Below, piece after piece: positions 20,868 to 29,366 of a DNA stretch of 64,000 nucleotides. A program made the position numbers and the translations under genes. The notes under the pieces are model-generated. The model did no database searches, was not told where the DNA came from, and worked only from the letters and a program-made list of their open reading frames with translations. Position 1 is the stretch's first letter, and the number at the start of each line of letters is the position of its first letter. The DNA comes from Peribacillus butanolivorans (GTDB taxonomy: Bacteria; Bacillota; Bacilli; Bacillales; DSM-1321). The DNA lies in contig NZ_LGYA01000001.1 of assembly GCF_001273755.1 (NCBI RefSeq), positions 3,619,840 through 3,683,839 on the forward strand, read 5' to 3'.

Positions 20868-21862
20868 TCAGGCATCTCCATTTCGAAATGCTCATAAACA
20901 AGCGGCGTTGCCATTCGTCCTCTTGGGGTCCGTTGTAGAAAACCGACCTGTAACAGATATGGCTCATACACATCTTCAATCGTATGTGCTTCCTCACCAA
21001 TTGTTGCTGCAATCGTCTCCAACCCAACGGGACCACCACGAAATTTCTCAATAATCCCTTTAAGTAATTTATGGTCAATATGATCGAGTCCTAAACGGTC
21101 GACCTGCATTAATTCAAGTGCATAATCGGCGAGTTCCGCCGTTATCGTCCCATCTCCACGGACCTGGGCGAAATCCCTGACCCGACGCAAAAGACGGTTT
21201 GCAATTCTTGGGGTTCCCCGTGATCTTCTAGCAAGCTCGCCTGCGGCCTGATCATCCATTTCCGTGTCCATGATTCTTGCCGTACGGATGATGATATCAG
21301 TCAAGTGATTTTCCGTGTAATATTCAAGACGGCTCAAAACGCCAAAACGGTCCCTGAGCGGTGCCGACAGCGAACCTGCCCTTGTCGTGGCCCCAACGAG
21401 GGTAAACGGAGGCAGGTCAATCCTGATCGAACGTGCCTCTGGTCCCTTGCCGACTACGATATCAAGACAGAAATCCTCCATTGCGGGATATAGAACTTCT
21501 TCGACAACACGAGGCAAACGGTGAATTTCATCAATGAATAACACATCACCGGGTTCGAGCGCACTCAAAATTGCCGCCAGATCTCCCGGCCGCTCAATGG
21601 CTGGCCCGGAAGTCGTGCGGATATTGACACCCATTTCGTTGGCGATGATGACAGCTAGTGTCGTCTTCCCAAGACCTGGGGGCCCATATAAAAGAACATG
21701 ATCTAGCGTTTCTTCACGCATCCTTGCCGCTTCGATATACACGCTCAAATTCGCCTTCACTTTATCCTGTCCAATATATTGCTTTAAGTTTTGCGGTCGC
21801 AGGCTTTGTTCAAAGGATCGTTCGTTCAAATCGGCTTCCTGATTGAATACTCTCTCCTCCAT
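20864..21862 (-). CDS. ruvB: Holliday junction branch-migration ATPase RuvB
   Basis: Hexameric AAA+ motor that drives branch migration with RuvA during recombination and fork repair. The 332-aa protein contains Walker [12 protein letters not shown] (~60-70), Walker [10 protein letters not shown] (~108-116), sensor region [19 protein letters not shown] (~155-173) and a C-terminal winged-helix DNA-binding domain with [12 protein letters not shown]. It lies 11 nt after ruvA and overlaps the DUF2905 gene. Confidence 0.98.
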   Translation of the reverse strand: MEERVFNQEADLNERSFEQSLRPQNLKQYIGQDKVKANLSVYIEAARMREETLDHVLLYGPPGLGKTTLAVIIANEMGVNIRTTSGPAIERPGDLAAILSALEPGDVLFIDEIHRLPRVVEEVLYPAMEDFCLDIVVGKGPEARSIRIDLPPFTLVGATTRAGSLSAPLRDRFGVLSRLEYYTENHLTDIIIRTARIMDTEMDDQAAGELARRSRGTPRIANRLLRRVRDFAQVRGDGTITAELADYALELMQVDRLGLDHIDHKLLKGIIEKFRGGPVGLETIAATIGEEAHTIEDVYEPYLLQVGFLQRTPRGRMATPLVYEHFEMEMPE

Positions 21863-21873
21863 TGCGCCACTCC

Positions 21874-22488
21874 TTATCTTAACATCATTTGCAATGCTTT
21901 CTTAATATATTGCTCGGTCGTCATTTCTTCCGTTTGTAATTTCTTTGCGACCTTTTGAATTTCTTTTTCAGAATAACCAAGAGCCTTTAAGGCGAGAATT
22001 GCTTCATCCAGCTCCTCGGTATAACCGTTTTGGCTGATTGCCGCTGTAATGCCTTCGTTAAACAAGTTTGGAAACGCATCCGGAATTATGTTCTCGAGTT
22101 TTCCTTTTAAATCAAGAATCATTTGGCGTGCCGTCTTCTTTCCGACTCCTGGGAATTTAACAAGAAACGTTTCATCCTCATTTTCAATCGCCTGTACCAC
22201 TTGATCGACCTTGCCTGACGCTAATATGGCGAGCGCCCCCTTAGGCCCAATTCCAGTAACATTCAACAACTTGGTGAACAGTGCCTTTTCTTGACGAGTC
22301 TGAAATCCGTAAAATGCGGCCATATCCTCACGCACATAATGATACAGAAAAACTTGAATCTCTTTTTGATATTGAGCGGAAAAAATAAAAGGATTCGGCG
22401 TCATCACTTGATATCCGATCCCCCCATTTTCCACAACTATGTATTCAGGTCCGATATAATCGACCTTGCCTTTTATATAATCATACAA
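21874..22488 (-). CDS. ruvA: Holliday junction-binding protein RuvA
   Basis: Tetrameric protein that holds the four-way junction and recruits RuvB. The 204-aa protein has the N-terminal OB-fold domain ([20 protein letters not shown]), tandem helix-hairpin-helix motifs ([16 protein letters not shown] and [15 protein letters not shown], ~70-125), and the C-terminal RuvB-binding domain (~155-204). It heads the ruvA-ruvB-DUF2905 unit. The ~220 nt upstream hold no gene. Confidence 0.97.
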   Translation of the reverse strand: MYDYIKGKVDYIGPEYIVVENGGIGYQVMTPNPFIFSAQYQKEIQVFLYHYVREDMAAFYGFQTRQEKALFTKLLNVTGIGPKGALAILASGKVDQVVQAIENEDETFLVKFPGVGKKTARQMILDLKGKLENIIPDAFPNLFNEGITAAISQNGYTEELDEAILALKALGYSEKEIQKVAKKLQTEEMTTEQYIKKALQMMLR

Positions 22489-22710
22489 ATTATTTCTCTC
22501 CCTGATTTTGCTGTACCTCTCATTTTATCATAAAAAAGGATGGAAGTTTATTAAAAGTTATTTAGCAATTGGTCAGGGCTTTTTCCCTAGACCTTGCTTC
22601 CTTTTAACACCTTGTTTATTTTATTGGAGTTTTATGTTTCTGCTGAAAAACGGTGATATAATTTTTCCACTTGAATGAAATTCACTTTTTTAAAAAAACC
22701 TGTTCCCATA

Positions 22711-22740
22711 CAAAAAGGACGGGTTCTATTCCCATCCTAA
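22711..22740 (-). terminator. Terminator of bofC
   Basis: On the minus strand GGATGGG-aatagaa-CCCGTCC (one G-T pair) is followed by TTTTT, overlapping the bofC stop region. Confidence 0.65.
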
Positions 22741-23237
22741 TTTACCGAATATGGCTCATATTCTTTAATGAGCTGCTTATATTGGTCTTTATTCACGATT
22801 GGTATGCCTTTTTGCAATTCTTCTTGCTTGTATACTTCGAGTTTACCAACGTCTATTTGGTAGAAAGTATGAATGATTTTAGCGTGCTCCGGTCGACCAA
22901 TAAAAATGGATAACGTACCATCTTTTTTCATGCCTAGATATCCATTTGCCTTTAAAAGCGGAGATATATCATTTTCTATTTTCTTAAGTACAATCTGGTC
23001 TTCATTCTGATCGACTACTTTCCAACCTTGATATTTTAACCAAAAGTCTTCCATCGTCCAAATTGTTTCTGTCAATTTTTCCTCACTTAACTCACCATCA
23101 AGATACATACGCTGAAGAATTACCTTTCTTTCAATTGGATTATTTTCCTGTTGCACTAACTCTTCTGCAAAAACGGTATAGCAAAATGGCAGTATAAAAA
23201 GTGTCAAGAAAAACTGAATTCTAAGTTGATTAGTCAA
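22737..23237 (-). CDS. bofC: Forespore checkpoint protein BofC
   Basis: Secreted forespore protein that in B. subtilis acts on the SpoIVB signal controlling pro-sigma-K processing. About 166 aa with an N-terminal signal segment (RIQFFLTLFILPFCYTVFAEE) and then the BofC domain, with the family segments YLDGELSEEKLTETIW and WKVVDQNEDQIVLKK. I prefer a TTG start (MTNQLRIQFF) because AAGAGG lies 8 nt upstream; a GTG three codons earlier would overlap that site. It lies just upstream of ruvA on the same strand, as in B. subtilis. It belongs functionally with spoIVFA/spoIVFB elsewhere in the window. Confidence 0.88.
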   Translation of the reverse strand: MTNQLRIQFFLTLFILPFCYTVFAEELVQQENNPIERKVILQRMYLDGELSEEKLTETIWTMEDFWLKYQGWKVVDQNEDQIVLKKIENDISPLLKANGYLGMKKDGTLSIFIGRPEHAKIIHTFYQIDVGKLEVYKQEELQKGIPIVNKDQYKQLIKEYEPYSVN

Positions 23238-23327
23238 TATTCTCACCTCTTAAGGGAGTTTACTTTTTAAGTAGTTTGACCCGAAATAAAGATTATTAAC
23301 CAGAAAAAATCCGGCCGGGTCGATAAA

Positions 23328-23362
23328 ACAAAAAAAGCTGACTCCAAAAATTAGTCAGCTTC
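23328..23362 (-). terminator. Terminator of the YhcN/YlaJ-family gene
   Basis: On the minus strand AAGCTGACT-aatttttgg-AGTCAGCTT runs into a T tract, just after the stop codon. Confidence 0.85.
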
Positions 23363-23368
23363 ACATAA

Positions 23369-23974
23369 TCATTTTAAATGATTTTCATGAATGTTTAGGT
23401 TATCGAACATGTCATTGGCATCCAGAATGATTGAGTCTCTCGTATCGCCATCACGAAGGTTGTTATCGAGTGTCATTGTCCGGAAATACACGCCTTTATC
23501 AGTCGTTACGTTAAGCGTCCGGCCTTCAGTGAGTGGTTCGACTTTTTTCATTACTGATTCTTTAACAGCTTTTGCCTGGTTGTAGTCATCGAGCAACAAG
23601 GCTACAAGCATTTCATCTTCCATAATAATGGCCCGGGAGTCAATAACTGCATCCTCTGAATTGGCCACCCCATTAACTTTGTCGGCTAATTCACCTTCAT
23701 ACGCATTATAATATGATGATCGAGCCCGAAGTGGTTTACTTTCATGACCATGGTAATTACGATCCCGCTTACTATACTCATCATCCTTGTTGTAAAGGCC
23801 TTGAACCACATTCTGATAATTAATGTTGCGAACTAACGCATCTTTTTCAGTGGAATGATATCCTGTCTCATTCGTAATATTCTCGTTTTCCGCTGCATTA
23901 TTATTAGCGCACCCAACCAAGCTTGTGGCAGCTAATACCGTGCAAAGCGGCAATGCCCATTTTATTTTCCGCAC
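23369..23974 (-). CDS. YhcN/YlaJ-family sporulation lipoprotein (CoxA-like)
   Basis: About 201 aa. The N-terminal lipoprotein signal ends in the lipobox LVGC (Cys ~22), so the protein is membrane-anchored outside the cytoplasm. The mature part has the YhcN/YlaJ features: NGVANSEDAVIDSRAIIMEDEMLVALLL and a C-terminal RDSIILDANDMFDNLN. B. subtilis CoxA (YrbB), a spore cortex protein encoded after safA, belongs to this family, and the position fits. I start at the GTG before RKIKWALPL because GGGGAGGG lies 6 nt upstream. The name CoxA is inference from position. Confidence 0.8.
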   Translation of the reverse strand: MRKIKWALPLCTVLAATSLVGCANNNAAENENITNETGYHSTEKDALVRNINYQNVVQGLYNKDDEYSKRDRNYHGHESKPLRARSSYYNAYEGELADKVNGVANSEDAVIDSRAIIMEDEMLVALLLDDYNQAKAVKESVMKKVEPLTEGRTLNVTTDKGVYFRTMTLDNNLRDGDTRDSIILDANDMFDNLNIHENHLK

Positions 23975-24074
23975 CAACAACCCTCCCCATTACAATAGAG
24001 CCTATATTTCGCTCATAATTATCATGGTTGTCTAAAGGGGATTTTACTCTGTTAGTTACGGCCAAAAGCACGTT

Positions 24075-25031
24075 TTATTTCCTATTTAGGGAGGAAATCT
24101 TTTCTTTCAGTTTTTCATTCATCTCCATCCGCTCTGAAAAATCTTCCACCGTCATTTTCCAAACAGAATGAAGCTGAGAAGAACTTTTATTTTGGCGGTT
24201 CCATTCACGGAAAATATCCGTTGGATAAGTTAAAGCATATAAAAAGGCTGGGTCTGATTGATATTTTTTCAGTTGAGGTATTTGCCATAACATCGTAGCA
24301 GCGTCTTCTAAATGATTGGATATTCGATTTGCATACTGTAAATAATCAATGCACCTTGGAGCGCTGGCCATTAAGTCAAAATCGATTAAGGTTAAGGTGC
24401 CATCTGCTTTCCGCAAAAAATTATGATGAGCACAATCACCGTGAATGATTACTTTTTTTTCCTTATTCCACAAAGACTGATTTTTTTCAAAACCATCAAG
24501 GGCCCACTCACCCCAGCCAATCCATTCCTTAATAATCTCTCCGGAAACATATTGGCGAATATAAGAAAAGTTCTTTTTAAATAGCGATAACCGTTCTTTC
24601 CATTTTTTTGATTGATCAAAAACTGGCGCTTTAATATACAGATGTTCCGAAACATCATGGAAGCTTTCAAGTAACTGAATTCCTTCAAGGCGATCCTTTT
24701 GATTGGAATATCGGAATTTTTTCTTACTAGGTGGCAAATAGTCTATACTGCCATACCATTTCCCTTCAAATTGGAAAGGCATTAAATTCTGATGAATATA
24801 ATACGTTTGAGTGAATCCCTTTTGTTTTAACAAAGAAGTCAATTCTCTTTGTCGATCCCACTTTTCAAAACTGTCAAATCCTTTAAGAATTAGCGGAGGA
24901 TCCTTTTCAAAGGTAATTAAATAGACACTACTTTGAAGATGGTGGATATTCTTTGGCCTACGATTTAAATAAGAGAGGAGACGAGTGTAAAATACACTGC
25001 CTTGCTGATAATTAGTAGTCATCGCTTTCAT
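24075..25031 (-). CDS. Spore-coat kinase-like phosphotransferase (CotS/YsxE-type)
   Basis: A 318-aa protein of the aminoglycoside-phosphotransferase/CotS fold. The catalytic motif is VIIHGDCAHHNFL (~195-207), followed by LIDFDLMASAPRCIDY with the metal-binding Asp. The N-lobe shows VYLITFEKDPPLILKG in place of a clear Lys-binding loop. Relatives in Bacillus are coat proteins. Its start lies inside the last codons of safA (20-nt overlap), so it is translated with SafA, a coat/cortex organiser. The product is therefore probably made in the mother cell and placed in the coat. Substrate unknown. Confidence 0.75.
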   Translation of the reverse strand: MKAMTTNYQQGSVFYTRLLSYLNRRPKNIHHLQSSVYLITFEKDPPLILKGFDSFEKWDRQRELTSLLKQKGFTQTYYIHQNLMPFQFEGKWYGSIDYLPPSKKKFRYSNQKDRLEGIQLLESFHDVSEHLYIKAPVFDQSKKWKERLSLFKKNFSYIRQYVSGEIIKEWIGWGEWALDGFEKNQSLWNKEKKVIIHGDCAHHNFLRKADGTLTLIDFDLMASAPRCIDYLQYANRISNHLEDAATMLWQIPQLKKYQSDPAFLYALTYPTDIFREWNRQNKSSSQLHSVWKMTVEDFSERMEMNEKLKEKISSLNRK

Positions 25032-26448
25032 CTACATAAGTTGGCATTCCAAACGTTTCAGGCGCACGAACGCCCCCGAATTGACCTGGTTGCCCCCCCA
25101 TTTGTCCAGGTAACATTGCTTCCGGCTGACCACCAAATTGACCTGGCATCATTCCTGGTTGACCTCTATACTGGCCTCCCATCATCCCCGGCTGTCCTCC
25201 TTGTTGGCCTCCCATCATTCCCGGTTGACCTCCTTGCTGGCCTCCCATCATTCCTGGTTGACCTCCTTGCTGGCCTCCCATTCCCATAAAACCGGATTCT
25301 GATGACTCTTCCTCATAATGATGTTGCATCTGTTGTGGTTGAGCTGCTTGATATTGATGATAATCAGGATGGTGATGTGCATAAGGATTTCCCGCCTGAT
25401 TGGCCTGGTACTGACCCTTCACTTCCGGTCCGTATGATCCAAGTATTCCTTTATTACAGCCGCAATCTTCCTCTTTTTTACCCGCATGCTGTGTAAAATG
25501 TTGCTGAGGGAAATTTTGATAATCGTGGAAAGATGGCGATTCAGCAGATGACTCATAAGCTTCTTGCATATGAGAACCTGCTACTGGAAACTGTTGCGCC
25601 ATTCCTCCATAAAAATGGTGTGGAACCGGTGCTGATGCTTGGTATGGATAATTTTGCTGGGCTCCTTGGACATATCCTTGACCCATTGTATGCATGTCAG
25701 GAGATTCTCCCCATACGTCTGAACTTTCTTCCATCATTTGATAGCCATGCATAGCTGGAGCAGGCTGAAACCCAGGAACACCTTGATAAGGGACTCCTTG
25801 CATAGGCATACACGCCCAAGGGGGCGGCTGAATACAAAAACCACTTCCAGGCATGATTGGTGTTACGGGAATACAATCATCGACAGGCTCACAAATTTCC
25901 TGAACAACTGGCTGCTCTTCGTAAACCTCCTGAACTGCTGGCTTTTTCTTTTTTGGTGCCACTGCCTTTTCTTTTTTCTTTGGTAAAGGAGGTGGCGCTG
26001 GGGGCTTTTGCACACTCATATTAGTCATATTGACCATATAATAATTATTAATATCGATTTCCGGGACTACCGGAATGGGTACCGGTACTTCTTTCGGAAC
26101 AACTATTTGTTTTTCTTTAATAATAGGCTTTGGCTGAACAATTTGCTGTTCTTTTTTAGGAATGATCTGCTGTTCTTTCATAGGCGGTTTCGGCATAATT
26201 TGCTGTTCTTTTTTATGTGTAGGCTGAATTTGAGTTTCTTTCATTCCTGATGGAATGTTTGTGCTGGGTATAATGGTTTCTTTTTTTACAGCTCCAGATG
26301 TTCCAGGTATTTTAATTTTCATTCCCGGCATCATCATATCCGGGTTGCTTAATTGCGCGTTTACTTTTTTCAGTTCTTCAAAACTGACGCCGTATTTTTT
26401 GGCGAGCTTCCAAAGCGTATCGCCTTTTTGGACTATATGAATTTTCAC
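25012..26448 (-). CDS. safA: Spore coat morphogenetic protein SafA
   Basis: Organises inner spore-coat assembly at the cortex-coat boundary and partners SpoVID in B. subtilis. About 478 aa. An N-terminal LysM domain (~1-48: IHIVQQ-type repeat, VQKGDTLWKLAKKYGVSFEE) binds peptidoglycan. A Lys/Pro/Gln-rich linker with repeated EQQII/PK blocks (~60-180) follows, then a long Gln/Gly/Pro/Met-rich region. The C-terminal Q-G-Q-P-G-M-M repeats (~370-450) are typical low-complexity coat sequence. I take the GTG before KIHIV, with AGGAGGGG 9-10 nt upstream. A sigma-E-like element (ATA, CATAGTAT) lies ~50 nt before it but is weak. The 3' end overlaps a kinase-like gene. Confidence 0.9.
   Translation of the reverse strand: MKIHIVQKGDTLWKLAKKYGVSFEELKKVNAQLSNPDMMMPGMKIKIPGTSGAVKKETIIPSTNIPSGMKETQIQPTHKKEQQIMPKPPMKEQQIIPKKEQQIVQPKPIIKEKQIVVPKEVPVPIPVVPEIDINNYYMVNMTNMSVQKPPAPPPLPKKKEKAVAPKKKKPAVQEVYEEQPVVQEICEPVDDCIPVTPIMPGSGFCIQPPPWACMPMQGVPYQGVPGFQPAPAMHGYQMMEESSDVWGESPDMHTMGQGYVQGAQQNYPYQASAPVPHHFYGGMAQQFPVAGSHMQEAYESSAESPSFHDYQNFPQQHFTQHAGKKEEDCGCNKGILGSYGPEVKGQYQANQAGNPYAHHHPDYHQYQAAQPQQMQHHYEEESSESGFMGMGGQQGGQPGMMGGQQGGQPGMMGGQQGGQPGMMGGQYRGQPGMMPGQFGGQPEAMLPGQMGGQPGQFGGVRAPETFGMPTYVDESDDY
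25182..25290. repeat. 33-bp coding repeat in the safA 3' part
   Basis: Just over three near-identical 33-bp units encode G-G-Q-Q-G-G-Q-P-G-M-M. Degenerate units continue towards the 3' end (QYRGQPGMM, QFGGQPEAM). The period is a multiple of three, so copy number can change without a frameshift. Confidence 0.9.
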
Positions 26449-26892
26449 GCTGTTAACCCCTCCTGTGCATATGTCCATATATACTATGATGTAGTGGGTA
26501 AATTGCTATTATTTTTATCATGAAAACTTATGCATGAAAATTGACTTTTATGATTGGATCACTAAATAAGGAACAAGGATGGAACTTTTAAGAGAAGAAA
26601 AAGTTACGGTTCACATACTGAAAAAAGAAATATCATTCACTTTGGAGTCATCCTTTTTCAGGAAACATTATCTTTGATTGATGTAGAAAAAATATAACTA
26701 GAAGGGAAACCACTGCATGAATTCCTAGAAAAGGGATCGCAGTGGTCTTTTATCATGGGATCCTTCATGAATTGAAATTCTTCCTGCAAAGGCTTCCCTC
26801 TGTCTAAACAGAAGGAAATTCGGGTATAAGGAAGTAAATAACCTAAGGCTGTATTTCAGGTACATAAATTGCATTCTAGAAGGAAAAAAATA
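26449..26892. other. Intergenic region upstream of safA
   Basis: About 440 nt. It holds the safA control region on the minus strand. On the plus strand there is a possible 32-codon frame at 26584, preceded by AAGGA, then a plus-strand hairpin terminator (26707-26751). I do not recognise the short frame and do not call it. The remainder shows nothing definite. Confidence 0.5.
26707..26751 (+). terminator. Rho-independent terminator, plus strand
   Basis: ACCACTGC and GCAGTGGT pair across a 22-nt loop, followed by CTTTT. No annotated plus-strand gene precedes it, so it may end an unrecognised short transcript. Confidence 0.55.
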
Positions 26893-27253
26893 ATGAAATG
26901 GAAGGGAAGACAGGGTAGCTCAAACGTTGAGGACAGAAGAGGAATGAGCGGCAAAGGTGTAGCTGGAATTGGAGGCGGAGTTGGATTAGTCTTGAATTAC
27001 AGGCCGACTATTTGGCCGGAGTTTGGGCCCATCATTTCCAGGGAGAGAATTTACTTGAGGAAGGTGATCTCGAGGAAGCATTGAATGCAGCCAGCGGAGT
27101 TGGTGATGACCGGATTCAAAAAAAAGCACAAGGCTATGTTGTTCCGGATAGCTTCACGCACGGTACCTCCGAACAGAGAAAGCGTGGTTTAATAAAGGAA
27201 TAAAATCCGGAAACATGAATGAAGGCGGTACCTTTAAAGCAAGTAATCTCTAG
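26893..27253 (+). pseudogene. Decayed neutral zinc metallopeptidase gene (YpfJ family)
   Basis: The remnant starts with a good ribosome-binding site (AGAAGG) and ATG, encoding [20 protein letters not shown], the family N-terminus, to about 26990. The reading then jumps frame into [15 protein letters not shown] (from ~26995), which belongs near the C-terminal part. Most of the middle, including the HExxH zinc site, is deleted. It continues as [19 protein letters not shown] and [14 protein letters not shown]. Near 27183 a further single-base loss shifts frame again; restoring it gives [18 protein letters not shown], the natural end, with a stop at 27251. The assignment rests on remembered family motifs. 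The product cannot be an active protease. Confidence 0.85.
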
Positions 27254-27297
27254 CTTCTTTTAAAGATTCTCATTTTTTCTATTACTGTCGATACTAA

Positions 27298-27334
27298 TAA
27301 ATAGGGGGTCTTTTATGACCCCCCTATTTATTAT
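27298..27334. terminator. Hairpin terminator after the metallopeptidase remnant
   Basis: AATAGGGGGTC-ttttat-GACCCCCCTATT with T and A on the two flanks. It can serve the plus-strand remnant and the minus-strand nadA side. Confidence 0.75.
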
Positions 27335-27411
27335 TTAACCAAATGGCATAAGATGCTGATCATAGTGATCAGTAGATGTTTTTAAGACTCCGAAAAAAAC
27401 AAACTATCTAT

Positions 27412-28518
27412 TCAAACACGTTCAAGCATTCGGTTCAAAGCAAGAATGGCGTTATCCGCAATCTTCTTTTCTACTTTTATCGGATTAATTACTGTACCTT
27501 CCGCAATTGATTCTAGAGCCCAAAGCAGATGCGGCAGATCAATTCGGTTCATCGTGAGACATGGACACATATTCGGGTTCAAAGAGATGATATTTTTGTC
27601 AGGATTATTTGCGATAAGCCGCTTGACAAGGTTCATTTCCGTGCCAATTGCCCAGGAACTTCCTGATTTTGCTTTTTCAATCATGTTAATGATATAGGAT
27701 GTCGAGCCATTATAGTCTGATAAGGCGACTACTTCACGGCGGCATTCTGGATGAACAATTATATTCATTTCCGGTTGCTCAGCCCTAAGCGTTTCAATAT
27801 TCCCTGTTGTAAAGTTTTCATGAACAGAGCAATGCCCTTTCCAAAGAAGCACCTTCAAGTCTTCTAGCTCCCCTTCATAGATTAATTCATCATTATGAGG
27901 GTCCCAAACAGCCATCTGCTTCAACGGGATTCCAAGGTCATAGGCTGTATTCCTCCCAAGATGCTGATCCGGAAGGAAGAGAATTCGTTCTTTTTGCGAG
28001 AGGGCCCAAGAGACCATTCCCTGTGCATTTGAAGAAGTTACAGTCGCTCCGCCGTTTTTTCCAACGAAAGCCTTGATTGCCGCTGTTGAATTGACATATG
28101 TTAGCGGAAGAATCGTATCACCAAACATGGACTGCAGCTTTGTCCAAGCACGTTCTGTTTGGTCAATATCCGCCATATCTGCCATCGAACAGCCCGCTCG
28201 CATGTCCGGCAGGATAACCGTCTGTCCTTCTGTTGTCAAAATATCGGCTGTTTCAGCCATAAAATGCACGCCACAAAACACGATGTACTCCGCTTCACGA
28301 TTTTGCGCAGAAAGTTGAGCTAGCTGAAGTGAATCACCAGTTACATCCGAAAATTGAATGACTTCCTCACGTTGATAATGATGACCTGGAATATACAATC
28401 GGCTCCCAAGTTGCTGTTTAATCTTACGGACCCGCCTCTCCATTTCCTCCTTTGTCATCGATTTATATGTTTCAGGTAATACATTCCCTGCTGTTTTGGC
28501 CATCTCCAGTATGTTCAT
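27412..28518 (-). CDS. nadA: Quinolinate synthase A
   Basis: Iron-sulfur enzyme that condenses iminoaspartate with dihydroxyacetone phosphate to quinolinate, the second step of NAD synthesis from aspartate. The 368-aa protein is the Bacillus-type long form. Likely cluster ligands are the Cys residues in IVFCGVHFM (~110), [10 protein letters not shown] (~230) and [13 protein letters not shown] (~318-320). It overlaps the end of nadC by 4 nt and closes the nadB-nadC-nadA operon. Expression is probably repressed by NadR when nicotinate is plentiful. Confidence 0.96.
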   Translation of the reverse strand: MNILEMAKTAGNVLPETYKSMTKEEMERRVRKIKQQLGSRLYIPGHHYQREEVIQFSDVTGDSLQLAQLSAQNREAEYIVFCGVHFMAETADILTTEGQTVILPDMRAGCSMADMADIDQTERAWTKLQSMFGDTILPLTYVNSTAAIKAFVGKNGGATVTSSNAQGMVSWALSQKERILFLPDQHLGRNTAYDLGIPLKQMAVWDPHNDELIYEGELEDLKVLLWKGHCSVHENFTTGNIETLRAEQPEMNIIVHPECRREVVALSDYNGSTSYIINMIEKAKSGSSWAIGTEMNLVKRLIANNPDKNIISLNPNMCPCLTMNRIDLPHLLWALESIAEGTVINPIKVEKKIADNAILALNRMLERV

Positions 28519-29366
28519 TTAATTACCCCCTCACGTTCTGCAACCTTTGCACTAATATCAAGTGCCCTAACACTGTGCGTTAAACTGCCCAATGATATAT
28601 AATCAACCCCTGTTTCCCGATATAAGGCTAAATTAGTCAAGTTAATCCCACCTGAAGCTTCAGTGATAATATGTTCAGGCACCAAGTTGATCAGTTGTTT
28701 AATTTCTTCAGGACTCCGGTTATCGAACATGATAATATCGGCACCTGCTTCAACTGCTTCTTGCACTTGATCTGCTGATTCCGTTTCCACTTCGACTTTC
28801 GTGGTATGTCCCAGCTTAGCTTTGACTGTTTGTAATGCCTTCGTGATAGAACCGGCAAAAGAAATATGGTTGTCCTTAATCATGACGGCATCATACAATC
28901 CATATCGGTGATTGAAGGCCCCACCAGATCGGACCGCATATTTTTCAAGCATCCTCAGACCTGGTGTAGTTTTCCTAGTATCACAAGCCCTTGTTTTTGT
29001 ACCAGCTAAAATCATGGTTGCTTTATGCGCCTGTGTTGCAATAGCGGACATGCGTTGCACTAAATTCAAAACTACTCTTTCCCCTTTTAGAAGCGAAGCC
29101 ATATTGCCGGTTATTCTTGCAAGCTGTTGGCCTGTTTCAAACACTTCTCCATCTTGAACAAACAGTTCAACCAGTATTTGGTGATCCAGCAGCGCAAATC
29201 CCGTGTTGATGACAGCACTCCCACTAAAGACACCATCTTCTTTTGCGATGAACGTCAAAGTACCCTGTTCATCTTGATTAAAAATCGTATCACTCGTTAC
29301 ATCGCATTCACCTATATCTTCTATCAAAAATTGTTGCAGCATCTGCTTAAGCTTCAATGTGTTCAT
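28515..29366 (-). CDS. nadC: Nicotinate-nucleotide pyrophosphorylase (carboxylating)
   Basis: Converts quinolinate and PRPP to nicotinate mononucleotide, CO2 and pyrophosphate. The 283-aa length is standard. Motifs: [14 protein letters not shown] at the N-terminus, the [23 protein letters not shown] segment (~125-145), [11 protein letters not shown] (~165) and the C-terminal [14 protein letters not shown] and [11 protein letters not shown]. Its start overlaps nadB by 20 nt and its end overlaps nadA, so all three are translationally coupled. Confidence 0.97.
   Translation of the reverse strand: MNTLKLKQMLQQFLIEDIGECDVTSDTIFNQDEQGTLTFIAKEDGVFSGSAVINTGFALLDHQILVELFVQDGEVFETGQQLARITGNMASLLKGERVVLNLVQRMSAIATQAHKATMILAGTKTRACDTRKTTPGLRMLEKYAVRSGGAFNHRYGLYDAVMIKDNHISFAGSITKALQTVKAKLGHTTKVEVETESADQVQEAVEAGADIIMFDNRSPEEIKQLINLVPEHIITEASGGINLTNLALYRETGVDYISLGSLTHSVRALDISAKVAEREGVIK

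Noticed and set aside
25002..25289. 95-aa plus-strand frame with regular Leu/Pro repeats
   Set aside because: It is the antisense reading of the SafA G-Q-P-G-M-M repeat; periodicity comes from the safA coding repeat.
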